The notes under the pieces: generated by a model
What the model saw: only the letters and a program-made list of their open reading frames with translations
Told to the model about the DNA's origin: nothing
Databases searched by the model: none
Part shown: in pieces, positions 26,948 through 33,779 of the stretch
Layout of the letters: each line of letters starts with the position of its first letter
How positions within the stretch are numbered: position 1 is the stretch's first letter
Made by a program: the position numbers and the translations under genes
Source: a virus
Reading direction: 5' to 3' (one strand)
DNA: 41,175 nucleotides
IMG/VR virus record: IMGVR_UViG_3300006752_000059
Span: 1-41,175 of that record

Positions 26948-29900
26948 ATGAGTGTTTATATACAAGAGGTCTTAGGACTATTAAAAAGGAATAAAAAGAA
27001 AAAGAAGCTAGACAAAATGAGAGATCATTTTGAATTTGGTAAGCTTTATCAGAACAGTAGTTTAAATACTGGTGCTGTTTATAATCCTAAGATGGAACCT
27101 TTTGTTGTAAAGTGGGGAGATCTTGTTTGTGAAGCTACAGAAAATTTAACTAGAACAAAACCAGGTGAAGGTAAACTTGGTTTTGTTCCTGTTTATACTA
27201 CACCTGAAGGGTCATGTGCATGGGATACCTTAATGGATTCTATCATAACTCAAAATGCTATAGGTGATACTATTAATATAGCAGGTGATTTATATGTTGA
27301 AGGTACTATAACAACTCCAACACTAACAGAAGACCGTATAGTTATAGTTGGTCCTGGAGGTGTATTAGAAGATGATGCTAATTTCACAATGGATGGGATT
27401 ACATTTACTGCTTTAGTAAATGTACAGCATGGTAGTTCAACTCTTGCACCAGTACCTCCTACAACTACAACATTCAACTCTAATATTGTACTTAGTGGGC
27501 CAGTAATTGATTCACAAGGAAATCTAGGTCAATTATCTCAAGTACTTGTAGGTTTAGCTGACGGAAGAGTAATATGGTCAGATGATGATGTTGTAGAAGC
27601 CTTAACTTACGGAAGCCTATGGCAAGGAAATGTAAACAATTTAAAACAAGAGTTACCTATTGGAACAGCAGATCAGATTCTTATCTCTGATGGAGTAACA
27701 TTCTCTTGGGAAGATAATCCTGCAGCAATTGTAGGAGAACAATGTGAAATTTATAGAATACCATTATGGACACCTAACTCTAATACATTAGGTTGTTCTT
27801 TATTAATACAAGATGGTGATTCAACAACTCCAGCAAGTAGAGTTATTAATGATGGTGAACTACAGCAAACTAAAAGTATATTTTTAGATGATGTAAATCA
27901 AGATGATACACTTACACAAGTTCTAGTAAGAGATCCTGCACAACAGAATGTAGTTAGATGGAGAGATGCACTTAGTATTGTACCTGAATTAGGTTGGGAT
28001 TTAATAGATCCAAGCTTAGGTATAGCAAACTGGGATGTAGATAAGTATAATGGTTACATGGAAGTTACTAATCCAACTGCTTTTAGAGCAATTAGACCAA
28101 ATAATCTTTTGAATGCAGATGAAGGTTATTTTGTTTTTGTTGCAGATAGTCCTAATATACCTTTAGACTATTTACTATTTACCGGTGTTAATGGAGGAAC
28201 CACACAGACTGTAAGAACAACTTGGTCTGGTGACGCTGCTAGCGGTTTTCCTTATGTACCAACTAATCAATCTGGTGGATTTTGGTTACAAGGTGTAGCT
28301 GTAAAATTTCATTACATTTTACGTATAGATGCAGCGGGTAATCAAATTATATGGTGGGATGCTTGTTGTGAAATACAACCTCTTAATCAATGCCCTATTG
28401 TACAAAATACTTCTATTAGTTTAGTAGAAGATACAACTTTAACAGGTCAAACTTTAACAGCTTCAGATCCTGATGGTGATCCATTAACTTGGAGTATTGT
28501 AACTGCACCTCCAGCATCACATGGAACAGTCAACTTAAACTCAGCAACTGGTGTTTATGACTTTGTTCCTGCTGTAAACTTTTGTGGAACTGGAACATTT
28601 ACATGGAAAGTTACTGATGGTTCATGTGAAAAAGAAGCAACAACAACATACAATATAAGTTGTGTTTGTGATGTACCAAAATTTGCCGTTTATCAAGGAG
28701 CTAATCAACCTTGTGGAGCAGCATCAACTGCACCTTTATATACTGGTGCTTCAGGTGGAGCTTATCAATGGGTGGGTGACTATTGTGATCCAGATAATGC
28801 ATATACTGATGTAACACTTACAACAGAATATTCTCTTGATGGTGGTACAACTTGGATAGCAGGTCTTCCAGCAGGAGCAACAATACAAAAAGATGTACCT
28901 GCACCATGGAAGTTTACTTTTGATCAGCCTTCTGTCCCAGCGGGTAATCAGCAATTTAGATTTACACTTCAAGATGTAGATGTAACTTGTAAGAGCGAGT
29001 ACATTTTTAATGTAACTGCAGCTTTAGATATATTAAATAGATTTGAATTTCAGGTATCAAATGAAGCTGGAACAGCAACAGCTGCAGCAGCACTGTTTCC
29101 TTTCAGAGCTAATACAAATTTACCTGTATTTGGAGCTACTGGAGGTACGTGGAATCCTTCAGCTCTTCCTAATTCACAAAACTGGATGGGAAATTATGTT
29201 AATCAAGGACGAAGATTAACTCAATTTACATCTCAACCAAATGGTCTAGCTGGTTCAGGTTTAAGTAATAATGATGAAGCATTAAATATTACACCAAGTG
29301 GTGGAACATACCCGGGGGTTGCAAATTCAACGTTTCAATTAGTATATGTAACTGCTGGATATCAAACTAATTCAACTCTTATTGAGACAAGAACGCCAAA
29401 TATTTGGGTTAATCCTATGTCTTACCCTGCTAATGATAATATATCAGTGGGTGATACCATAATTTTTGATGCTGCTACAATAAATAATGCTTTTAATTTA
29501 TCAGGTGGAAATGCTGTAACAGGTAGTCTAACTTATGTAATTCAAAATGAAGATGTTGGTTATGCTCCTTTAGCTATATCAGCAATAACTTTAGCAGCTA
29601 ATGCTAATTCTGGTCATGCTTGTAATGATGGTGCATTTAAAATATATGCTGCTATTACGAATGCTTCTGGTGCAACAGAAGTTTATTATTTACTTAGAAC
29701 CTCTACTTCTAACGGTAGTGCGCAAAATCCTTTTACTAATAATCCAAATCCTATAAGAAGATATAGTTTAGACAGTGTTTCTCCTTCAATTGGATATTTA
29801 ACTGGACCAGGTGGAAGAACTTGGTCAAGATCATATTCAAGTGGTACTCAAGCTGGAGTAGGACAAGCAGGAGCACCTGCTATAATGAGTTCTTCTAATA

Positions 29901-30604
29901 TTGATTACACATTCCGTGGTTCTGCAATGTCTAAATCTAATACAATGTATAACTATGATGGAGGATATGTAATTCCACAAAATAATCAAGATACAGACTA
30001 TAGTTCTACAGGAGCGCAAAGACTTCAAGCAGATGTTATACAACAGATAGCTGCTAATAGTATAGATGGTAATATAGTTTTTTATATTGCAGGAGATACT
30101 TGGGCCAAAACATCTGCTACAACTTTAGCAACAGGTATAATTAGTTCAGTAGATGCTAATGGAGGAGTTACTGGTATAACATTACAAAGTGGTGGCGTTG
30201 GTTATAATCAAGGATTATTTACTAGTAATGCTTCTGGTACTACTAGAGCAGAATATTTTTTAAGTGGTGGGGATAATCAATGTTCAGCTTTTGTAACTAT
30301 GAGCGGTACAACAGTTAATGAAAGTATACAGTCTGTAATCTCAATATCTAGACCAGGTTCAGGTTATGTGGTTGGACAACCTTTTGCTTTTGATCCAGAT
30401 CTTACATGGGTTGCACACTCTCATGGTGATGCAGCAACTCTTAGAATATTTAAAGAAGACCCAAATAATACACTAGATCAAATAGAAGTATTTAATGGCC
30501 CTCCTTTTAATAACACTGGTACAGCAACTGGTACAGCATTTAAAGCAGGTGACGGAACATCAGTGCAAGTAAATATATTTACGGGTGTAGTAACAATTTT
30601 ATAA
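26948..30604 (+). CDS. Large adhesin/receptor-binding protein with Ig/cadherin-like domain (1,218 aa)
   Basis: The N-terminus (MSVYIQEVLGLLKRNKKKKK) is again the shared amphipathic helix. Residues 85-250 contain strands typical of fibre shafts (GDLYVEGTITTPTLT, QVLVGLADGRVIWSDDD). Residues about 481-571 fit a cadherin-like bacterial Ig domain: VEDTTLTGQTLTASDPDGD, then a HGTVNLNSATGVYDFVP strand pair and GTFTWKVTDG. Cysteine pairs flank this region. The C-terminal half is Gly/Asn/Ser-rich with aromatic residues and looks like a host-binding region. The gene is followed, with a one-base overlap, by a 59-aa basic protein. Adhesion is inferred from the domain and location; no enzymatic motif was seen. 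Confidence 0.75.
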   Translation: MSVYIQEVLGLLKRNKKKKKLDKMRDHFEFGKLYQNSSLNTGAVYNPKMEPFVVKWGDLVCEATENLTRTKPGEGKLGFVPVYTTPEGSCAWDTLMDSIITQNAIGDTINIAGDLYVEGTITTPTLTEDRIVIVGPGGVLEDDANFTMDGITFTALVNVQHGSSTLAPVPPTTTTFNSNIVLSGPVIDSQGNLGQLSQVLVGLADGRVIWSDDDVVEALTYGSLWQGNVNNLKQELPIGTADQILISDGVTFSWEDNPAAIVGEQCEIYRIPLWTPNSNTLGCSLLIQDGDSTTPASRVINDGELQQTKSIFLDDVNQDDTLTQVLVRDPAQQNVVRWRDALSIVPELGWDLIDPSLGIANWDVDKYNGYMEVTNPTAFRAIRPNNLLNADEGYFVFVADSPNIPLDYLLFTGVNGGTTQTVRTTWSGDAASGFPYVPTNQSGGFWLQGVAVKFHYILRIDAAGNQIIWWDACCEIQPLNQCPIVQNTSISLVEDTTLTGQTLTASDPDGDPLTWSIVTAPPASHGTVNLNSATGVYDFVPAVNFCGTGTFTWKVTDGSCEKEATTTYNISCVCDVPKFAVYQGANQPCGAASTAPLYTGASGGAYQWVGDYCDPDNAYTDVTLTTEYSLDGGTTWIAGLPAGATIQKDVPAPWKFTFDQPSVPAGNQQFRFTLQDVDVTCKSEYIFNVTAALDILNRFEFQVSNEAGTATAAAALFPFRANTNLPVFGATGGTWNPSALPNSQNWMGNYVNQGRRLTQFTSQPNGLAGSGLSNNDEALNITPSGGTYPGVANSTFQLVYVTAGYQTNSTLIETRTPNIWVNPMSYPANDNISVGDTIIFDAATINNAFNLSGGNAVTGSLTYVIQNEDVGYAPLAISAITLAANANSGHACNDGAFKIYAAITNASGATEVYYLLRTSTSNGSAQNPFTNNPNPIRRYSLDSVSPSIGYLTGPGGRTWSRSYSSGTQAGVGQAGAPAIMSSSNIDYTFRGSAMSKSNTMYNYDGGYVIPQNNQDTDYSSTGAQRLQADVIQQIAANSIDGNIVFYIAGDTWAKTSATTLATGIISSVDANGGVTGITLQSGGVGYNQGLFTSNASGTTRAEYFLSGGDNQCSAFVTMSGTTVNESIQSVISISRPGSGYVVGQPFAFDPDLTWVAHSHGDAATLRIFKEDPNNTLDQIEVFNGPPFNNTGTATGTAFKAGDGTSVQVNIFTGVVTIL

Positions 30605-30783
30605 TGAGTAAAGTAAAAACAAATAGTGCAAGTAACCCTATGAGTCCACACAGTCCTAAAGTAAGGACTGGTGGCTCAGTAGTTGCTGATAAAAGTACAG
30701 GTAAAGGTGGCTTTAAAGTTGCTCAAGATTCAACTGTATTGGGTACAATGAATGGTATAATGAAAGATCAGTATAACAAGTAA
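30604..30783 (+). CDS. Small Lys/Gly protein at end of structural block (59 aa)
   Basis: The ATG shares one base with the adhesin stop (TAATG). The product, beginning MSKVKTNSASNPMSPHSP, carries RTGGSVV and GKGGFKVA turns like the other Lys/Gly-rich small proteins, and ends in a helical GTMNGIMKDQYNK. It is the last plus-strand gene; the convergent minus-strand gene ends one base further on. Function unknown. Confidence 0.65.
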   Translation: MSKVKTNSASNPMSPHSPKVRTGGSVVADKSTGKGGFKVAQDSTVLGTMNGIMKDQYNK

Positions 30784-30784
30784 G

Positions 30785-31096
30785 TTACTTTAGATCTTCT
30801 AACTCTTTTTGTAAACATGCAAGTGCACGCCAAGCAACTTTTGCTGTATGACGTATTCCGTCATCATCAATTGTTCCTGCATCTATAAGGTGCCTAGCTA
30901 ATGCATCAAAATCATCATTAGATTTATTACGATCCCAATGTAATGGTTTATCAGGATGATGTTGTTTGTTTCCTTGTAAGGAGACTCTTGCTATTTCCAT
31001 AATAGCATCCGGGAAGTATTTAAGAACACCAGTAAATACTGGAGTTTCTTTTCTTTTTTCAGCTTTATCCATAAATAGCCATTCTTTTTTTATCAT
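30785..31096 (-). CDS. dATP/dGTP diphosphohydrolase N-domain protein
   Basis: This 103-aa protein matches the phage domain known as dATP/dGTP diphosphohydrolase N-terminal (formerly DUF5664). It has a helix with PDAIMEIARV, a GNKQHH loop, a DDFDALARHLIDAG helix and a closing DDDGIRHTAKVAWRALACLQ helix. The paired Asp/Glu and His residues in the last two segments are the expected metal/phosphate site. It would hydrolyse purine dNTPs or act as part of a larger enzyme. It starts within the previous stop (ATGA overlap). An in-frame Met at residue 9 is an alternative start. Specificity is not visible. Confidence 0.65.
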   Translation of the reverse strand: MIKKEWLFMDKAEKRKETPVFTGVLKYFPDAIMEIARVSLQGNKQHHPDKPLHWDRNKSNDDFDALARHLIDAGTIDDDGIRHTAKVAWRALACLQKELEDLK

Positions 31097-31299
31097 TTCT
31101 TTTTCTTTTTTCTCCTTTCAGCCATAACATCTTCAATCTTTCTAACTTCATATGCTCCACATGGACCATTTGCAGCACGAGATGTTGCTTTCCTATTGGT
31201 TCTTTGCCAGCTGTAAATTTGACTATCTTCACTACATGGTATAAAGTTTATACCTGCTTTATTATATCTTTCTTGTTCTCTTTTTTCTTTCTTTGTCAT
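31093..31299 (-). CDS. Small charged protein (68 aa), unknown
   Basis: Charged helices at both ends (MTKKEKREQERYNKAG and VMAERRKKKKK) flank a central segment with Trp and two cysteines (PCSEDSQIYSWQR, GPCGAYEV). ATGA overlaps at both ends show it is translated with its neighbours. The middle could bind a metal or nucleic acid, but no family is recognised. Confidence 0.6.
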   Translation of the reverse strand: MTKKEKREQERYNKAGINFIPCSEDSQIYSWQRTNRKATSRAANGPCGAYEVRKIEDVMAERRKKKKK

Positions 31300-31487
31300 T
31301 TGTCTTTATTTTTACGATAATCAATTATGAATCCTACAGCTACTAGTATGTTTAAACCTAAGCTGGCAATAACCTCATGAATATCTTTATATGTATTTAT
31401 ACTTAGATGTACATGTCCAATTACCCAAAATGGAATTGCCATTTGCTGACTATACCATATTAATGCAAACTCCAGAAATTTTTTCAT
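31296..31487 (-). CDS. Small membrane protein (63 aa), unknown
   Basis: The product has two hydrophobic stretches, at about 4-24 (FLEFALIWYSQQMAIPFWVIG) and 40-55 (VIASLGLNILVAVGFII), with a His-containing link (HVHLSINTY) and a lysine-rich C-terminus. It is the first gene after the structured leader at 31490-31579, and its ATG lies 2 nt from a segment that can pair with that leader. A superinfection-exclusion or lysis-accessory role is possible, but nothing in the sequence proves it. Confidence 0.6.
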   Translation of the reverse strand: MKKFLEFALIWYSQQMAIPFWVIGHVHLSINTYKDIHEVIASLGLNILVAVGFIIDYRKNKDK

Positions 31488-31489
31488 AA

Positions 31490-31579
31490 CTAATTTTTGG
31501 TTTTTATATTTTGTAAATTAGGTGTAGGGGCCTACATGTAAAACATGCAGTTGGTTTAGCCCCATTATTATTCACCTAA
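31490..31579 (-). promoter_or_regulatory. Structured RNA leader, riboswitch-like candidate
   Basis: On the minus strand a 62-nt segment (31579-31518) folds into three nested helices: TTAGGTG with CACCTAA (7 bp), GGGGC with GCCCC (5 bp), and CTGCATGT with ACATGTAG (8 bp, one G-U, loop TTT). Unpaired AATAATAAT and TAAACCAA are on the 5' side only. The G-U pair is lost on the plus strand, so the minus strand is the functional one. CTAATTT, which overlaps the 3' arm of the outer helix, can instead pair with AAATTAG (31496-31490), which ends 2 nt before the ATG at 31487. This gives two mutually exclusive folds, one covering the start region. No known riboswitch class is recognised. Confidence 0.55.
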
Positions 31580-31647
31580 CTTCCTACCTTTTAGGATCCA
31601 TATTATATATATTATTATAATTAAAAAAAGTATTCTTAATCCTGGGC

Positions 31648-32529
31648 TCATATTCTACCCATGTACATTTCTTGAACTAATACTTTTTCTGTTATATCTA
31701 TATCAATTGGAACTTCAACAATATCTTCCATAACTATGTCTATGTCATTAACATTAGTATTGACTTCTAGATTAGCATATAAGTTATTGTTTATTACTTC
31801 AGCAGTTACAAAATCATGAAAGTCTTTTTGATCTGATAACCAATCTCTTGGATGTGCTTTCTTTAATGCATGCGTTACATGATTATAAAAAGCCCATGCA
31901 CTGTTATTACTCTGACCATAATCAAAAGATGGTTTATCCATTTCTTTCTTTATCATAGATACTTGTTGTGTGTCTATTATATCTTCATCAATAAATAATC
32001 TTCCTACTAACTCTGACTGCTGTTTACAGCTAAGTTTAACAGACTTTAGATATTCTTTATCATTTATTAATCTTTTATAATATACTTCAGCATTCTTGAT
32101 TTGATCCGTCATATGTAACTTAGTATCCATATTAGCTGTTCCGGTATGCTTTCTAGTGTAATTCATCATATCACCAGCAACCATTCCGTTTGAACATACT
32201 TTAACATAAGCTCCTATAGCACACTGAAACCTTGTACTTTTATCATAAGAGTTTGTCCAAGAGAACATCATACCTAGTTCTTCTTCTTCCATTATACTGC
32301 TATCAACAGGATTTAGAGGCTTTAAATGATAGATACCTTGTGCTACATTAGCATTCATATTAGATCTATAGACCTCTTTTATTATAGTGAATCCACTTGC
32401 ATTAAGTAGACTCATAGTGTTGTCTATCACTTCTTTGTGTGATATGACTGTGTAAGATTTACCATGGTTAGGTAAAGGTTGACTTTTTAGAAATGCTTTA
32501 GTCACTTCTGTTGGTTTTTTATATCCCAT
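31648..32529 (-). CDS. DUF932-like phage/plasmid protein
   Basis: The 293-aa protein matches the layout of the DUF932 family, common in phages and plasmids and of unknown biochemical role. It has an N-terminal helical part with a KPTEVTKAF start, a central beta sheet (MMFSWTNSYDKSTRFQCAIG, VKVCSNGMV), a helical middle with QQVSMIKKEMDKP, and a conserved-type helix NSAWAFYNHVTHALKKAHPR. It ends in an acidic tail (NDIDIVMEDIVEVPIDIDI). It sits between the radical SAM gene and the structured leader in the replication block. The family call rests on pattern and length, not on a single diagnostic residue. Confidence 0.65.
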   Translation of the reverse strand: MGYKKPTEVTKAFLKSQPLPNHGKSYTVISHKEVIDNTMSLLNASGFTIIKEVYRSNMNANVAQGIYHLKPLNPVDSSIMEEEELGMMFSWTNSYDKSTRFQCAIGAYVKVCSNGMVAGDMMNYTRKHTGTANMDTKLHMTDQIKNAEVYYKRLINDKEYLKSVKLSCKQQSELVGRLFIDEDIIDTQQVSMIKKEMDKPSFDYGQSNNSAWAFYNHVTHALKKAHPRDWLSDQKDFHDFVTAEVINNNLYANLEVNTNVNDIDIVMEDIVEVPIDIDITEKVLVQEMYMGRI

Positions 32530-32580
32530 AATTATAAACTTATTAAGTGTAAATATAATAAATTAATCTGACTCAGCAAA

Positions 32581-33423
32581 TTAAAATATATATCTTATTG
32601 TGTTTAAAGGAAAATACTTCTTGTATATATCCTTGAATTCATTGATTAGCCTGCCTTTATGTTCTAAAGGATACCTCATAACGCCTGATTGATTTTTAAC
32701 TTCATAAGAACGCCTCATTAGTTCCTGGGCTTCTGGTGATGCTTTAATCATTTGGTTCTTATGATTGGTTAAAGCTATAACCTCACATTTATTTATACCT
32801 GCTAGTTCTTTTACCTGTTTAAAAAGCTTATTATATTCTTCTTTCCAACCGGGATAAAAGACTAAAGGGCTATAATTAAGATGAACTTGCCAACCTAAAT
32901 CTTTGAGACGGTTAACATCAGCTATACGGCTTTCTATCTTTTGCATCTTAGGTTCTAATATATTAGAATACTTCTGAGGCATAAGACTAACACGTACTCT
33001 TGGAGGCTTGTTAAAATTACTAACGTCTAACGTTAATAGTCCTGGATACTTTGTAGCCATTGTTGTATTAAGATTTTTATGTTTATCATACATAAGCAAG
33101 TAATCATATAAAGAAATTCCTGCTTTCTTTACATGTTTTTGCATAAGTACTAAATCTGTATTACAAGCAATGTCTACCATTGTGTATATAGGGTCTTGTT
33201 GATCAGGTACCTTATAGTAACTTTTTTCCCAATCAACAACAGACTTAAATATTTGGTCAACGTTTCTATTTACAAAAACTCTTTTACCATTATACCTAGA
33301 CATATAACAATAGGTATCTACACAGCCACCAAAACAACCATATATGAGGTTTGGGGCTATGCAGTTAGCACTATTATTATTTGGTTTAGTTACAAGAGTT
33401 GTTGTTTTCTGTACCTTAATCAT
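32581..33423 (-). CDS. Spore-photoproduct-lyase-like radical SAM protein with CX3CX4C motif
   Basis: Radical SAM enzymes use a [4Fe-4S] cluster held by three Cys; spore photoproduct lyase reverses a thymine photodimer. Here the N-terminal cluster motif is GCFGGCVDTYCYMSRYNG, with Cys30, Cys34 and Cys39, followed by the aromatic residue usual after the last Cys. The spacing is CX3CX4C instead of CX3CX2C. Later parts match the lyase family: an RVRVSLMPQKYSNILEP strand, RIADVNRLKDLGWQVHLNYSPL and the FYPGWKEEYNKLF helix. At 280 aa it is somewhat shorter than bacterial SplB (about 340). The start overlaps the end of the MazG-like gene by 8 nt. Repair, base modification or another radical reaction are all possible. 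Confidence 0.75.
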   Translation of the reverse strand: MIKVQKTTTLVTKPNNNSANCIAPNLIYGCFGGCVDTYCYMSRYNGKRVFVNRNVDQIFKSVVDWEKSYYKVPDQQDPIYTMVDIACNTDLVLMQKHVKKAGISLYDYLLMYDKHKNLNTTMATKYPGLLTLDVSNFNKPPRVRVSLMPQKYSNILEPKMQKIESRIADVNRLKDLGWQVHLNYSPLVFYPGWKEEYNKLFKQVKELAGINKCEVIALTNHKNQMIKASPEAQELMRRSYEVKNQSGVMRYPLEHKGRLINEFKDIYKKYFPLNTIRYIF

Positions 33424-33775
33424 TTCTTATGTAAGCTGACTCAGTGCCAGATATAATATCTATATCTTTTACTTCAATATCTTTTACAAATTGACCGTTA
33501 ACCATCTTTCCGGTACGTTTAGAGATTACATCATAAGCTGACTTGAGGCAGTATTCTAAAGATACATTCTGCATCTTAGCCTGAATAATCAAGGTGACCA
33601 TAATATCACCCATAGCATCAACAATCTCTTCACGGTCATCAGCATTGATAGCCGTGCAGAGTTCAGTTGTTTCTTCTAATGTTTTCAACGCTTGGGCCAT
33701 TGGTGTGGCTTTGTCAAAAATACCTTTTTCTTCTGCCCAGCTTTCTACTGCACATTCTAGTTCAAAATAATCCAT
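33416..33775 (-). CDS. MazG-like nucleotide pyrophosphohydrolase
   Basis: This 119-aa all-helical protein carries the MazG-type metal site: Glu34-Glu35-x-x-Glu38 in LEETTELC, and Glu50-x-x-Asp53 with Asp57 in REEIVDAMGD. The family converts (d)NTPs to monophosphates and pyrophosphate. In phages this helps remove non-canonical nucleotides or alters host signalling nucleotides. It lies between DNA polymerase and the radical SAM gene, starting 4 nt after the polymerase stop. The substrate cannot be told from the sequence. Confidence 0.85.
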   Translation of the reverse strand: MDYFELECAVESWAEEKGIFDKATPMAQALKTLEETTELCTAINADDREEIVDAMGDIMVTLIIQAKMQNVSLEYCLKSAYDVISKRTGKMVNGQFVKDIEVKDIDIISGTESAYIRND

Positions 33776-33779
33776 ATGT

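Noticed and set aside
30778-30790. Palindrome AAGTAAGTTACTT as a shared terminator of convergent genes
   Set aside because: The usable stem is about 4 bp once a loop is allowed, with no G-C content and no T run.
31518-31579. Possible tRNA (7-bp outer stem, and a plus-strand GTTGGTTTAG stretch like a D loop)
   Set aside because: There is no T-arm, no anticodon arm of normal size, and the D-loop-like stretch is in the wrong place. The nested helices on the minus strand explain the symmetry better.
33196-33456. 86-aa plus-strand frame opposite the radical SAM gene
   Set aside because: It overlaps two well-supported minus-strand genes and its composition is that of an antisense frame.
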